From the NCBI GenBank assembly GCA_013146195.2, contig CM028379.1, forward strand, positions 62,330,637 through 62,394,636: a DNA stretch of 64,000 nucleotides, given 5' to 3'. This DNA is from Codonopsis lanceolata (lineage: Eukaryota; Streptophyta; Magnoliopsida; Asterales; Campanulaceae). A program made the translations under genes and the position numbers. Shown in pieces: positions 23,012 to 34,899 of the stretch; the first letter of the stretch is position 1; every line of letters starts with the position of its first letter. Below the pieces are notes generated by a model. The model worked only from the letters and a program-made list of their open reading frames with translations, did not search any database and had not been told where the DNA came from.

Positions 23012-23927
23012 GCTCTTTCGGTCTCGAACGCTTTTGGTCAAGTATGCTTATTGTCACATTTACTTAGCAAATAAATAAGGTCTTATTTTGACAAGGGAAA
23101 ATTAAATGATACATTCGTGGCCACATTATTTACTGACTCGCGCACTGCCTCTTTCCAATAATTACGCGCATTATTTAAAAATATTTGGCCATTATAACGC
23201 TTTTTTAGTATTATTTCCTAACAAAATCCGGCAAAGATAATCGCTATATTTTGATATTGAACCGATCGAAATAATACATTTACAAATAAAGACTTTATTG
23301 AATAAATAAATAAATAAATACAAACTCATCTAAAAATATTTTGCCATAATAACGGCTACATTTAGTACTATTTCCTAATAAAATCCGGCAAAGACAACCG
23401 CTATATATTTACATTGGGCCGGATCGAAATAATACTATTACATAGAAATAAAAAACTTTAACAATAAAAGCTTACAAACGGCGTAGGGTGTGCTCGCCTG
23501 CCCCTGGGAGAGAGAGTCTTTTTTTTTTCCGTCCGTCCGGTCTGGGTTGAAGTTGTGTGTTGTGTGAATTTGGGCAACAGAATCGCTTCCGAAGTTACTT
23601 TTCGCCTCGGATCGGGTGGTAACTCGCTTATTTCTCGTTGTTTGTTTGACCGAAAAGGCTAAATTTTGGCGCAGTAACGCTACATCGGCTATTTTGCCTT
23701 TTAAATCGGGCAGCAACCGCTTATCCACGATTTTTGGACCGGGAAAAAGGGTGGATACCTAGTCGGGGGCTAAGGAACACTTCTACCTGCTGGATTTGTG
23801 TTTGGCATGAGGTTTGGCAGGTGGTTTCGAGGCTTTAGAAATTTATCTATCGGTGTTTATTTCTTCAACAGAACAGACGCAGAGAAATTTTACGCAGCGT
23901 GTGTGTTGAATGAAGGAGCCGAGGCCT

Positions 23928-23937
23928 CTATTTATAG
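23928..23937 (-). promoter_or_regulatory. TATA box of element A 5' LTR
   Basis: The minus-strand decamer CTATAAATAG, identical to that at 12815-12824. Confidence 0.6.
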
Positions 23938-24326
23938 GAGGAGGCCGACATCGGGAATTTTGTGATTTCTCTCCGTGCATCGTGGAGTTGTACACCGCGC
24001 TCGACGATGAATTGCATTTTACGGAAATGGAGTGATGAATAGTGTTGGGGAAGAAAGGTTGGGTGGGGCCACCTATAGGAGGTTTGGGCGCCACACCCAA
24101 ACCTTTGGTAGGTGGTGCCCAAACCTCAAACATTGCTCATTTTTGACACTTTGCCCCCTCGCAATTTGTCCTTTGTGCATCCCGCTTTGTCCTTTTGCAA
24201 TTTTGACCTCAGAATTTGACATTTGTTAATGTTTTAACAGCTCTTCTTGATATTTTTGTCATGTCATATATCCGAGGTACGAAATTGGGGTGTCTACACG
24301 CCTCGATCCGACCCTGGCTAGGGTCG

Positions 24327-24545
24327 ATCCCTCATTTATTGGGTAATAATGGTGATTTTCGAATCTAATATATTTTGTTAGAGTTATTGAAGGTGACGAT
24401 GACACTTTCATAACAATATTTTGAAAAGTGGTGTTTTACGCTTAAAAGAAATAAATATGGACTTTTAAGATTACAAATTTTGAAAAATTGACCGATCAGA
24501 ATTTTACAAAAAAAAAATGACATTAGTAAATAATTGTTGAAAGTA
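24327..24545. repeat. Dispersed repeat, copy 1 (partner at 30226-30430)
   Basis: It shares an ordered set of blocks with 30226-30430: AATGRTGATTTTCGAAT, AATATTTTGAAAAGTG, then GACCGATCA.AATTTTAC. Both copies are diverged and non-coding. The family was not identified. Confidence 0.6.
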
Positions 24546-24750
24546 CAAATATGCGATGATCAATTTGATGCTCAGGCCTAAATTAATTTCACTATACTTT
24601 GAGCCTACAAGGAAAGTTGGGTGTGCTCTAAACTCTAAGGCAAACCGAACTAGTAAAACTACGACTTTGCGAGTTTGGGCCGACAGTCTTATGATAGTGC
24701 CTTAATTAATATGAATAATTGTGTGTTGGTTTACTTTTTAAAGCTTTTAA

Positions 24751-24777
24751 CTAGTGAAGCACCCGTGCGTTGCACGG
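24751..24777 (-). mobile_element. Helitron 3' terminus (minus strand)
   Basis: On the minus strand there is a perfect 6-bp hairpin (CCGTGC AAC GCACGG, 24777-24763), then eight bases and CTAG next to a host T. That is the CTRR-T rule with a preceding hairpin that defines Helitron 3' ends. The body must extend to the right. The 5' TC end is not certain; a CTTTACTATATAC stretch near 28165-28205 is a candidate, giving about 3.4 kb. No Rep/helicase ORF is present, so the element is non-autonomous. Confidence 0.7.
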
Positions 24778-24789
24778 TTTGTTCACAGG

Positions 24790-25930
24790 TGTAAATTTAT
24801 ATATTCAGTTAAAGTTAAGTAATAGATAATTAAAAAATTTAATATAAATAAAATAAATGAAAATTAATAAACAATAAAATTAAAGATAGAGAATCAAATA
24901 AATTTGAAAAGATTATTATAAATTTTAGAATACTTATTTATATATATCATTTGTTGTTGAACATGTACGACTATTACAACTATCACTATCACATAACAAA
25001 GTTCGAATATCCTTAGGTCATGACTAAAAACATTTGTTTTCAAATGAAATCCTACGTTGGACAATGACTATCCCTAACTTTTATTTATAGATATTACATA
25101 AGATATCATCAAGAAACCGTTGTCTGGAATTGAATGAATAGAATGGTGTCACTGACATTTTTGAAATCAAAATAGTAATACCAAAATGGCCATTTGGTAG
25201 TACTTGACTTTCTAAAACATGGTTTCCCATAAATGATAGTATTCTGGAAGTATATATATGTTTATTATCATATGTTCATATCATAATTAACCATCATAAT
25301 TTGAAATAACTCGACCTTCTAAAATATGGTTTCAACGATCTTGTGTCATTATTTAATAAATAATTGACATAATCTATCGTTTATATATAATTATGTTGTA
25401 TCTCGATTAATTTTTATAACGATAGAAAATTATATACTTAAATAAAGTTGAATAATATAAAATTATTAAGAACTTTAATATGAACAAAATAAAAAAATTA
25501 AAGATAGTAAATCACATATATTTTTTAAAAAATATTATAAATTTGAGAATATTTCTTAATAAACAACATTTGTCATTGAACATGTACAACTATTACTACT
25601 ATCACTATCTCATAACAAAATTCGAAGATGTTTAAGATTAGTAACTCTACCCAAAACGACATACAATTGGTCATGGCTAAAAGCATGTTTTTTTATAAGA
25701 AGTTTTACATTAGACAATGACTAACATGACTTTTATTTCTAGACATTGTTTAAAACACCATCGCGAACTATCCTCTCGAATTTGAATGAAATTCTAGTAT
25801 CGAAGACGCTGACATTCTTAGAATCAAAATGGTGCCACCGTAATTGTCATTTGAAAGAACTCGATCTTCTAAGACATGGTTTACAGCTTTGGTTTCATTT
25901 CTCGTGTCATTGCATTACTCAAGGTAATGA
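24790..25930. repeat. Diverged tandem duplication, period about 615 bp
   Basis: Blocks in 24790-25390 recur in the same order in 25400-25930: ATTAAAGATAG, TTGAACATGTACRACTATTA, CTATCACTAT.TCATAACAAA, GACAATGACTA, TTCTAARACATGGTTT. It lies just inside the Helitron 3' end and probably belongs to it. There is no coding potential. Confidence 0.65.
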
Positions 25931-26330
25931 TCAATCTTTGTAATGATTAATCTTGTTCCACCGCACAACCCCTACAATATGGGTAATGTATTTTCAACAA
26001 CGTGTTGCCCAAACTTTAGTGTATTAATGTTAATCAACCAAGAAGTATTTTATTTTATTTTTATAATAAAATTAAAATCAAATGATGTAATTTAAGTGGT
26101 TGAAAATGAATTATTTAATTTTGATCAAATGATATTTGGCTATTAATTGAAGTAATCTCTTATTCTTTTAATTTAGTTTTTCGTTTCGTATTGATTGAAT
26201 ATAATTTTCATATATTGCAATAGATATTTCTTATCAACTGGATAATGAATAGTGGTCTAAATCTATAAACATGCAAATAAAAGTGGGCCAACAAAAAATG
26301 GTGAAATAATTTGATGGGAGAAATTCGTCC
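25931..26330. other. Gene-free AT-rich stretch
   Basis: No gene, RNA or recognisable element; AT-rich and low in structure. Confidence 0.4.
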
Positions 26331-26465
26331 ATTCCCTTTTTTTGTAATCGGAAAAGTCATTTTATGCATTGCGATGCAAGATTTTGTGCATCGTAATGCA
26401 CAAAATAAAGCACTTTCATGCATTGCGATGCAAGAAGTGACTTTTCCGATTGAAAAAAAAAGAAG
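26331..26465. repeat. Small foldback element with TGCATTGCGATGCA core
   Basis: The inverted ends AATCGGAAAAGTCA (26347-26360) and TGACTTTTCCGATT enclose three GCATTGCGATGCA or GCATCGTAATGCA palindromes. The ends match the modules at 9545-10340 and 29745-29795. This is a short member of that repeat family. Confidence 0.6.
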
Positions 26466-28340
26466 AGCGTTAAAAAAATTGTAGAGGGAACCGTCTACAA
26501 TTTTTCCCAACTCTAATAAAAACTCCACCCAAATAAAAACCCTAAGCAAATAGGTCATGTACATTCAAACTTACATTAGCCAAATATAAATACCCAAACA
26601 CAAATTCTACCCTATTACATTTGCCGTCTAAAACACAAAACCCTAACAATTTTTCTCATTTGTTTGTTTAACGCTTCATTTTGGATGACCCTCCGTTTCA
26701 AATTTTGTTTTAAAAAACAATGAGGACTTATTTCCCCAAATTTATCAACGCCTTCTAAGATCTCATAGTAAAAGGAAAGAGTTCGTTAAAAAATTATGTT
26801 TGACTTTCCATTCAAACAATACTTCAACTGTTCTTCAATTTTGTTTCGTAAACATGGTTTTCCAATAATTTTTGCCTTAGAGAAAGAAAATGACTATTAG
26901 AAGTCAAAATTCATTTAATGCACTAATTTCACCAATGTGGTTGTTTTTTAACCTATATGTTGCAGATCTAAACATAACAAAGTTATATGTTTAAGATTTG
27001 TTAGATTTTATAATTTATTTTCTTATTATTTTAAGAAATTAATATTATATTTGGAATATTTCAATTATCTCAATGTTTAGAAAATTTTAAACTTTTTTGA
27101 AAATAGAGTTTAATAATTATATATTTTAACTTAGAAAAATTATAGTTTAAAATATATAAACCATTTTTCTTTCTCCAAGATCTTACCAACTATGAGGTGT
27201 TTTTTTATCTACTTGTTTCATATCTAAAAATAACAAACCTATATATTCAAGATATGGATTTATTATTAAAAAAAATTCCTTACAATTTTATTTAGGAAAA
27301 TTTAGAGAATATAATATTCAATTATGAATATGTGAAGCATTTCGTTGTTTAGATTTTTTAAATCATTAAAAAACTGAAAATTTCTACTAATAAATAAATT
27401 TATACATGCAATGTCTATATATTTGAAAAAAAAGAAGATACTATAACTTATACATTTAATTTTTCGGATCTAAGAATCTAACGATAATTTTTTAGAATAA
27501 AAATGGTTTAAAATATATAAACCTTTTTACCTTGTCCAAGTTCTTAATACATTATTGTCATGCTTTCACTTTTTGTCCGCTTCAATAAAATTGTCTTGTT
27601 TGTTTATTTTCTTTTTAAGACAACATTATTTTGTCTATTAGCCACGTACACATGACTTTAATTATAAGCCACGTACATACGACTTTAAAGGAAACTACAT
27701 AATATTTCAAAACATCCGATCTCCAAAAACTGCAAGAAATATGACAAATATTGAATAAACATGTAAATATGTATCAAATAAATTGTTTATATAAAGATAT
27801 TTTTGGATTTTCAATTGTTTTCAGTTACTAATGAGAATTTACTCCGTTTACATTTTTCATCCAAAACCAAGACGGAAGAGGATGGAGTGACTAAAGTGTA
27901 ATGATGAAATTGTTGAAAAAATAGCAAGATGACGTTAATGAATAAAAACTCGAAGTAGGATGATAAATTTGATATTTAAGCCAATTAAGGAACGACTATT
28001 ATCATTTCAAGTTTAAACTTTCAACTGTGAGTCACATATTTATACTTAGTTTTATTTGTACAATATCATAATCAATCTCCTCATCTACGTGTTGCTCTCG
28101 TACAGTCGTAAGTGAAACTTGATTTTAAAAAAATTAATAATAATGTAACTACTAATGAGAGTCCTTTACTATATACTCCGTAGTAAGGTAGCAATCTAGT
28201 TTACTTTTTTGATGACCGATTATGGTAGATTACTAACTTTTTATGCTTTATACTAAGAAAATCTTGAAAATAAATTAAATTGATCGATATAGTAAAGGAA
28301 AAAAAAGTTGAAATTGTGACATGTTAGTCTTATCTCCCAC
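26466..28340. other. Gene-free AT-rich stretch
   Basis: About 1.9 kb without a gene that I can support. AT-rich with many stops in every frame. It may be the interior and 5' end of the Helitron. Confidence 0.4.
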
Positions 28341-28357
28341 TTTGACCAATTTTTTTT

Positions 28358-29205
28358 TTTTTATCTATCTCGTGTTATACATTTGAATAATTTTGGTATT
28401 TTACTAAACCAAATAGACATAAGTCAACAGGTTAAGATAATGTCACACGAGCATTCACAAACAAATGAATGTCGAGTTGAAATTAATTAACTTTAATACT
28501 TGTGAGCTATAAAATTAAGCTAAAAATAACAATAAAAAATGTTTCAACTTTGAATCTCAGTCAAGAACATTAAATGTACTAAAGATATTTGAAAAGTCAT
28601 TTGAATCAAGAGTTGTTGTCAACTTCATTAATTGATTTTCATTTCAATTTTCAAAAAAAAAATGATAAATATTCAAATTATAAATATTTCCAAATTTAGT
28701 AAGTTACTTTGGCGGAACTTTCCATAATTTGCTCATCTCCTTTTATATATTTTAGATTATACATCGATTATATGTTATTTGACATAGATTTTTATTTATT
28801 TTTTTATCTATCTCGTGTTATACATTTGAATAATTTTGGTATTTTATTAAACCAAATAACATAAGTCAACATGTTAAGATAATGTCACACGAGCATTCAC
28901 AAACAAATGAATATCGAGTTGAAATTAATTAACTTTAATACTTGTGAGCTATAAATTAAGCTAAAAAATAGCAATAAAAAAATGTTTCAAATTTGAATCT
29001 CAGTCAAGAACATTAAATGTACTAAAGATATTTAAAAAGTCATTTGAATCTGAAGAGTTGTTGTCAACTTCATTAATTGATTTTCATTTCAATTTCAAAA
29101 AAAAAAAGATAAATATTCAAATTATAAATATTTCCAAATTTAGTAAGTTACTTTTGACAAAAACTTTCCATAATTTGTTCATCTCCTTTTATATATTTAT
29201 AGATA
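28358..29205. repeat. Two-copy tandem duplication, period 443 bp
   Basis: 28358-28760 and 28801-29205 are close copies sharing TTTTTATCTATCTCGTGTTA, CATTCACAAACAAATGAAT and TTTCCATAATTTG, with small indels. They are far more alike than the 615-bp pair at 24790, so this duplication is younger. Non-coding. Confidence 0.8.
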
Positions 29206-29740
29206 TTTGATTTATACAGGTTATTAACATGACAATTTTATGTAAATCTTTTGTTCTATTGTAGACTTGAGTTTTTTATTAACCTAGGCCTATCTATTAA
29301 AAATAAAAGTATTTTTTTAAATCTATAATCTCAAATTAAGTAGTTCTTGAAATCTTCGAACTTCTCCTATTGATTTTAATCTATGATTATTTAATTTTTT
29401 AATATTTACGACTATAAGCTTAAATATGATACTAGGTCTAAGAAATATTTTGTTTAGTTTTCCAAAGAATTCGTAGATCCGAAGCCCCAAAACTAATCTA
29501 AAGTGGAGTAAAACCACAAGGCGGTAAAAATTTTCTATCAACTTTTAACTCAACTACATTACTATTTTTTAATCTTATTTTTAACGTTATTTATATAAGC
29601 GGCGACATTAAAAATTTACTATCTATTTTATAAAATTTACTATTTTTATCTTCTTTTTAAGTACAAGCTTACTAACTAAAAAATGGAAAAATTGCGAGCC
29701 AATGCACTTTTCAAAGTATTAATTCGCTCAAGTACTATTT
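29206..29740. other. Gene-free stretch
   Basis: AT-rich, with no recognisable gene or element. Confidence 0.4.
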
Positions 29741-30060
29741 TTTTTTCAATCGGAAAATGACACTTTTGGGGGCGAAATGACTGCGATACCCTTAATGAGC
29801 CTGAGGCGCCCTACAAAAATACATCGCGATTCAAAAAAATTATGAACTGTGATTCAATTTTTTTTTTGAAAATGCACAACGATTCAAGAATGTATATACC
29901 ACGATTCAAAAAAAATTATGAACCGCGATTCAATTTCTTTTGAAAATGCACCGCGATTTAAGAATGTATGAAACCATGATTCAAAAAATTTATGAACCGC
30001 GATTCAAAAAAATTCTGAACCGCAATTCAATTTGTTTTAAAAATGCACCGCGATATAAAA
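29741..30060. repeat. CGCGATTCAA repeats with GATACCCTTAATGA module
   Basis: A forward module (CAATCGGAAAATGACACTTT ... GATACCCTTAATGA, 29746-29795) is followed by at least seven CGCGATTCAA or GTGATTCAA units in 29820-30060. It is a partial member of the inverted-module family at 9545-10365. Confidence 0.6.
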
Positions 30061-30225
30061 TCATAAAGAACCAGACCAAGTCTTCCACCTTCTTATTACA
30101 TCTTCTCCGTCGTAAGTCTTCTTCTTCCTCTTCCTCTTTCGCCTTCGTTTCTACTGAAAAATCTCAACTCATAATAGATTCATTACAGTTTCGTGATACA
30201 TAAATCAAAAAAATTATTTACCTTT

Positions 30226-30430
30226 CGTGGGCCCATTTCGTTACGGAACAATGATGATTTTCGAATTCAAAATGTGTTGCTGGAGCTGTTAAATGAGACG
30301 ATAACATTTTCGAAATAATATTTTGAAAAGTGATCTTTTATAGTTAAAAAAAAAAAACAGTGAACTATTGAGGTTATAAACTATGAAAAAGAGACCGATC
30401 AAAATTTTACCCAAAAAAATTTATGCATCG
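30226..30430. repeat. Dispersed repeat, copy 2
   Basis: Homologous in order to 24327-24545. It directly follows the CGCGATTCAA repeat block, whereas copy 1 follows an LTR. Confidence 0.6.
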
Positions 30431-31276
30431 TCCTGGTAATAACCAAGTATTAAACTCAAACAAAGGGTATTGCCAGATTGGCATTAACCAGAGTCTAAAG
30501 TGCTATCTAGCTTGTACAGAATAATTGATTAGTATTTAATCCACATAGTTGTTAAACTTAAACCAACCCACTACCATAATTGGCGGCAAAAAGTAGATAC
30601 TTACCGCCGGCAATTCACAAAAAGGTCTTGGACTAAAGAAAAAGAGTTGGTCTGAATATTGGTTTTTGTGTCTTTGTGTGTGTACAAGTACTAGTATAAT
30701 GCAGCGGTTTTTCTAAAATACGACACTTTTTTTATTTAATGGCTCTTTTACGAGATCGACTTACGGCGGTGCCCCTTATATTTGAGCCCGCAAACGCATA
30801 GCGAATTGGGTCAAGCAAATCCAACGTGTGTATATATATATATATATATATATTTTATTATTTTTCTCAAAATCATAAAAATATGCGTGTTTCATTATTT
30901 TATTTTTGAAAAAATATTTATATATAAAATAAGTTTTCTGTGAGATCGTCTTACAAATCATAATTCGTAACACTGAGCGTCACTCTCTCCAAACTCAGGC
31001 CACCAACACATGATGAGTTGGGTTAGTGAGATGTGTCTTATAGAAAATATCCATAAGCCGATCTTTTCTAATTTTTTACCTCATATATATGTCAAAATAT
31101 TTAGTTGAAGAAACTCAAAAAAATCAAAATAAAACAATAATTTAGGAATGTAAAAACTATTATGGGCTTAAACTATCATTTAATTTTAAATGAAAAAAGT
31201 TAGATTTACATCAAGTTATACCGAGTTAGCAAAATTGAGACAGTTTGCTGTAGTTAGTGAATGATAATGTAGCTGT
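30431..31276. other. Gene-free stretch with TA microsatellite
   Basis: A TA run at about 30829-30852. No gene or other element recognised. Confidence 0.4.
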
Positions 31277-31284
31277 ATAGATTT

Positions 31285-31380
31285 TAGGGGTGGTAAAATA
31301 GGTGTTATGGATAAATTGATAATATGCTATTATCTATTTATATTATCCATTTATCCATAACACTCATTTTGCCACCCCTA
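31285..31380. mobile_element. hAT-type MITE, 96 bp, with perfect 8-bp target duplication
   Basis: The element starts TAGGGGTGGTAAAATAGG and ends with TTTTGCCACCCCTA. Inverted repeats extend almost to the centre. ATAGATTT flanks it exactly on both sides (31277-31284 and 31381-31388). An 8-bp duplication and GGGGTGG-type ends are hAT features. There is no coding capacity. It lies about 650 bp upstream of the BTB/NPH3 gene. Confidence 0.9.
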
Positions 31381-31388
31381 ATAGATTT

Positions 31389-32032
31389 TATGCCACGTCA
31401 TTTTGTTGACGATTTTGCCAATGTTTACTGTAAACATACCTACTATTTACTCGATAAAATTTTCATAAGTTCTAATGTTATAAGGATGATTTGTTGAGAG
31501 TTACAAATCTTAGGGACGTCCAACGGTAGAGATGTAGTTTTATAAAGTATGTGAGGTTTAAGATTTGATCATTTCTCAAGTCTGTTTAATAGAGAAAAAA
31601 ACAATATTAAGGAAAAGACCTACTTATCAAAAAATGTACCATTTAGTATGCAGTCATACTCATTTGATTATGGGTCATGGGTCATTAATGGATCATATAA
31701 TAAAATGTTATAAAAAGGGTATACCTTGTGATGTCAAGGTTCTCAACTCGATTTTCGAAGCCAAACTTGCTAGGTCTAAAATGTGCCTTTAAGACGAAGG
31801 TAAGCCAAACCCTTGTTATACAAATACCCCATTTAAAAGAAATAGATGCTTCTTATTCTCTGCACTATCTCTATCTTGACCTTCATGTTTTAACATTCCA
31901 TTGACTAATTCAGCAGAAACACATATATGCTTAGAATTCCCACATTTACACAATACCTACTCTCCATTCCGTTTCCTTTTCTGGCTTTACTCCTGCAAGA
32001 TCTGGTTGGGGCTGAACCTCAATATTGTTGAA
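31389..32032. other. Upstream region of the BTB/NPH3 gene
   Basis: About 640 bases between the MITE and the start codon. It contains a short open frame at 31565-31792 that I do not regard as a gene. No convincing TATA box was singled out. Confidence 0.4.
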
Positions 32033-33914
32033 ATGTGCTGTGATCTTGAAGTAGATGTCAATGGTGAAAAGATTTTCTTGGTGGACAAGGTAAACTTTCT
32101 TCTGTTTTGTTCATCCACAGAGTCCCATAGTTTTGTCTGTTATAGGGATTCTTTTTTGTCACTGCAAACAACTATTTTGTTCCTGAAAAAAAGGGTGTCA
32201 ACTGTCAATAATGAATGCTTGATTGTACGAGTTTCGGTTGCTCATTGTTATGCTATGAATATACCGTAAAAATTTGTTTATCTGTTGACGATGAGATTGT
32301 TTTGGCAGATAAAGGTTGTGTCCTTCTCGTCTCGGTTAAGCAAAATGTTCAGAAAGTTTATGAGCACAAGGAGGAACCTCAAAGTGATATTCCATGATTT
32401 TCCTGGCGGTGCAGAGAGTTTTGAGCTCATCATGAGATTTTCGTACAACAATGGCAGAATTGACATAACTCCCTCTAATGTGTTCTTACTATATTGTGGT
32501 GCTAATTTCATGGAAATGAATAGGAACAAGGCTGGGGTACTAAATTTGGTGAAACAAACTGAGTTATACCTTGAAGGCATAGATTGCTGGACTTGGTCTG
32601 AGTTTGTGGTTGGTCTCAAACAATGCCAAGATTTATCACTGGTCATGAATTCTTCGGGTATTTTTCAAAAATTCTTGAACTGTCTTGTACGGAATTTACC
32701 ACTGTCTTCTATTGCTAGCCCTTGTACATCTTCCTCAGACAGTTGCGGTTTTCAATTTTCTGGAGATATAAGTACTAAGAGCACTAAGAACTCTAACTAC
32801 CAACCTATTTGGTGGTTCGAAGATCTCTTGTTTCTAAACATCGAGTATTTTGAGAAATTCGTAAAGAACATGTTGTTACAAAATATCGATCACCCTACAA
32901 TATGTTCATTCATTTTTTACTATCAAAAATCGAGATTTTTTCTTTGTGCCTCGCTAGCTGAGAAGTGCAAAACCACGGAGACTGTCATCAATCTGCTCTG
33001 CTTGCTCGATGGAAGCTCCATTCCGTCCAGAGGCATACTTGATGCTCTTGGAATAACTTTAAGCTTGAAAATAAGAAGACATGAAAAGGTTCAGTTGGAA
33101 AAACTACTTGGTTCACGGCTGGATGAAGCCACGATAGATGATTTGCTTGTTCCTTCTCCAAACAAGAAAAGATACTCGCATGATGTCAATTTGATTATCA
33201 GGTTGATGAAATCATTCCTCCAACAAAGTAGCAGCGGGTTTTTCCCACACCGGTTGAAGAAAGTTTCCGGTTTGATAGATTTGTTCATGGCAGAAGTGGC
33301 CCCTGATCCTTGGCTAAAGCCTTCCAAGTTTGTGGCACTAGCAATAGCCTTGCCAGAATATGCAAGAGACTCCCATGACAGAATGTACCAAACAATTGAC
33401 ATGTACCTTGAGGTAAAAATTCTTATCTACTGTAAAACAACTATTATTCGATTTGTTGAAAATGGGACTTGTCAAGAACTAGAATTAGGCAAAAGTTTTC
33501 GTCGTAAATTTTTACTTGAGATTATATTTCTTGCAGTATATAACGATTAACTTAATTTATTGACAGCTCCATTGTGGTCTAGATGAAGAACAAAAGATCA
33601 GAGTGTGTAGTGTGCTGAACCTCAACAAGCTCTCGGTGGTGGCAATGAAGCACCTAGCTCAAAACACGACATTTCCTCCGGGGCTAGTTGGCAATGCTCT
33701 CATTCTTCAGCAACCTCAGTCCTATAGTTTTCGACAAAATAAGGACTTGAAGATATGTAATCGATTATCTGAAGAGGTTGAGAATATATTTCTCTATGCC
33801 GAAAATATTGATTTTCCAGCAGCATATCAGAAGCTCAACACGAATTTGCCAGCTTTGCGATGCAAATCAAGATTATCAAATGCCAAAAAACCCATACCGG
33901 GACTTTGTCATTGA
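32033..33914 (+). CDS. BTB/POZ and NPH3 domain protein (At3g22104-like), three exons
   Basis: Exons 32033-32089, 32309-33412 and 33567-33914 join in phase to 502 codons. Introns are GT-AG (AAG|GTAAAC, TTGGCAG|ATAAAG, GAG|GTAAAA, TTGACAG|CTCC). The N-terminus CCDLEVDVNGEKIFLVDK starts a BTB/POZ domain (about residues 5-100, ending PSNVFLLYCGANFMEM). The NPH3 domain follows: WWFEDLLFLNIEYFEKFV at about 185, CLLDGSSIPSRGILDALGIT, DLFMAEVAPDPWLKPSKFVA, and DRMYQTIDMYLELHCGLDEE across the last intron. NPH3/RPT2-family proteins are plant adaptors of CUL3 ubiquitin ligases, several acting in phototropin signalling and auxin-related growth; the role of this clade is poorly known. Length fits the family. 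There are no stops, so it appears intact. Confidence 0.9.
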
Positions 33915-34336
33915 TAGAAGTTTTACTAATGTAACATTTGGTAATGTATGTCGAGATTAGTTGTATAGTCTAACCGTCTAACAAGTTTTGGATTCCTTTG
34001 TCGCGGTCTTTTTTGAGTAACTTTTGGTTTTTAGTTAAAAATAAGTCAGTGTTACAATACAATGCTCTTTTCGCATTAAAAAGTATTTTTTGCATTAAAA
34101 AATAAACGCGGAAAAGCCTCAATAAGCGGTTTGGTTTCTAGAAAGCATAGACAACTATTCAGTATTTTATTATTATTATTCGCATTTTATCATTTTCTCA
34201 AATATATACATAAAAATTATCCGTTTGAGGATAATTTTTTTATTTTAAATTTAAACATTTAAGTGAAATAATAAGTAATTTATTGGTTGGTGTAATTGTA
34301 AATTTTCAGGGATAATCATTTTCAACCTCCACAAAT
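33915..34336 (+). other. 3' region of the BTB/NPH3 gene
   Basis: AT-rich and non-coding. An AATAAA at 34101-34106 could act in polyadenylation. Confidence 0.35.
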
Positions 34337-34436
34337 TGACTAATCACATCAAAATTGGAAACTAAAATTAAAACAAAGCGAAATGTGATTGACTAATCAC
34401 ATCAAAATTGGAAACTAAACAAAGCTAAATGTGAAC
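34337..34436. repeat. Short tandem repeat, two units of about 53 bp
   Basis: Two copies of TGACTAATCACATCAAAATT followed by GGAAACTAAA at 34337 and 34390, almost identical. No known function. Confidence 0.75.
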
Positions 34437-34899
34437 ACATACTAGTGGTATAAAAAACCAAATACGTACTTATTGTTTGTTTAGGAAAATAAATATTAAT
34501 TTAATATTGTTTTATGTTGACTTTTTAAGATAGATGTTAGACTTTTTTCTTTCAATGAAGAGTAGTTTACTTGGGAATTTGTGTTATGGTCAATTTGTTT
34601 TAAATCTACTATATTTAACAAATAAACTGTAAAACCTCGGTGGCAATGTTGTTGTTCAATTCTTACTCAAATGTCTTATTTAGTTATTTGTTTATCTTAA
34701 TGGAGAGGTGAGTGTTCAAGTCCCATCAGAAGCACCCTAGTATATCACTACTCTCAACCGAAAGGTCGAGTGTTCAAAGTCTCACCAAAGGTATCATTTG
34801 CTCTAACTACACCAAAGACATCATATATCTATAATTATAACCTTTCAAGACAATAAAATATTTAAAAGTAAGGATTAGAGTAAGGTTTATGTCTCTTCT
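34437..34899. other. Gene-free stretch
   Basis: AT-rich, no gene. It includes near-repeats of CACTACTCTCAACCGAAAGG/CTCTAACTACACC words with no clear assignment. Confidence 0.35.

Larger units (their letters stand above)
13370..24298 (-). mobile_element. Ogre/Tat Ty3-gypsy element A (3'-truncated)
   Basis: Minus-strand order: 5' LTR 22358-24298, primer site 22339-22356, leader, gag, protease, probable intron, reverse transcriptase, two RNase H regions, integrase ending at 13777, then a 3' non-coding tail that is homologous to element C only as far as about 13370. Beyond that the two elements diverge, and no polypurine tract or adjoining 3' LTR is seen. The right LTR ends at 24298 with flank CGCCT, which does not match the CTGAG left of 11405. 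So A and the 11405 LTR probably do not form one intact insertion. Only integrase keeps a long open frame. Confidence 0.8.
22358..24298 (-). mobile_element. 5' LTR of element A
   Basis: A 1941-bp LTR, TGTGAGG...TCTACA. The minus-strand TATA box CTATAAATAG is at 23928-23937, so U3 is about 360 bp and R-U5 about 1.57 kb. It shares the 185-bp triplication, the hairpin block at 22984-23011 and the GGGCAG repeats with the 11405 LTR. The U3 holds a palindromic GTTTGGGCGCC/GGTGCCCAAAC pair around 24082-24122. Confidence 0.8.

Noticed and set aside
11405..24298. One intact LTR retrotransposon with paired LTRs
   Set aside because: Flanks do not match, no polypurine tract follows 13172, and similarity to element C ends near 13370; better explained as a solo LTR plus a truncated element.
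34337..34436. A CRISPR-like or regulatory repeat
   Set aside because: Only two units, eukaryotic AT-rich setting; a simple duplication.
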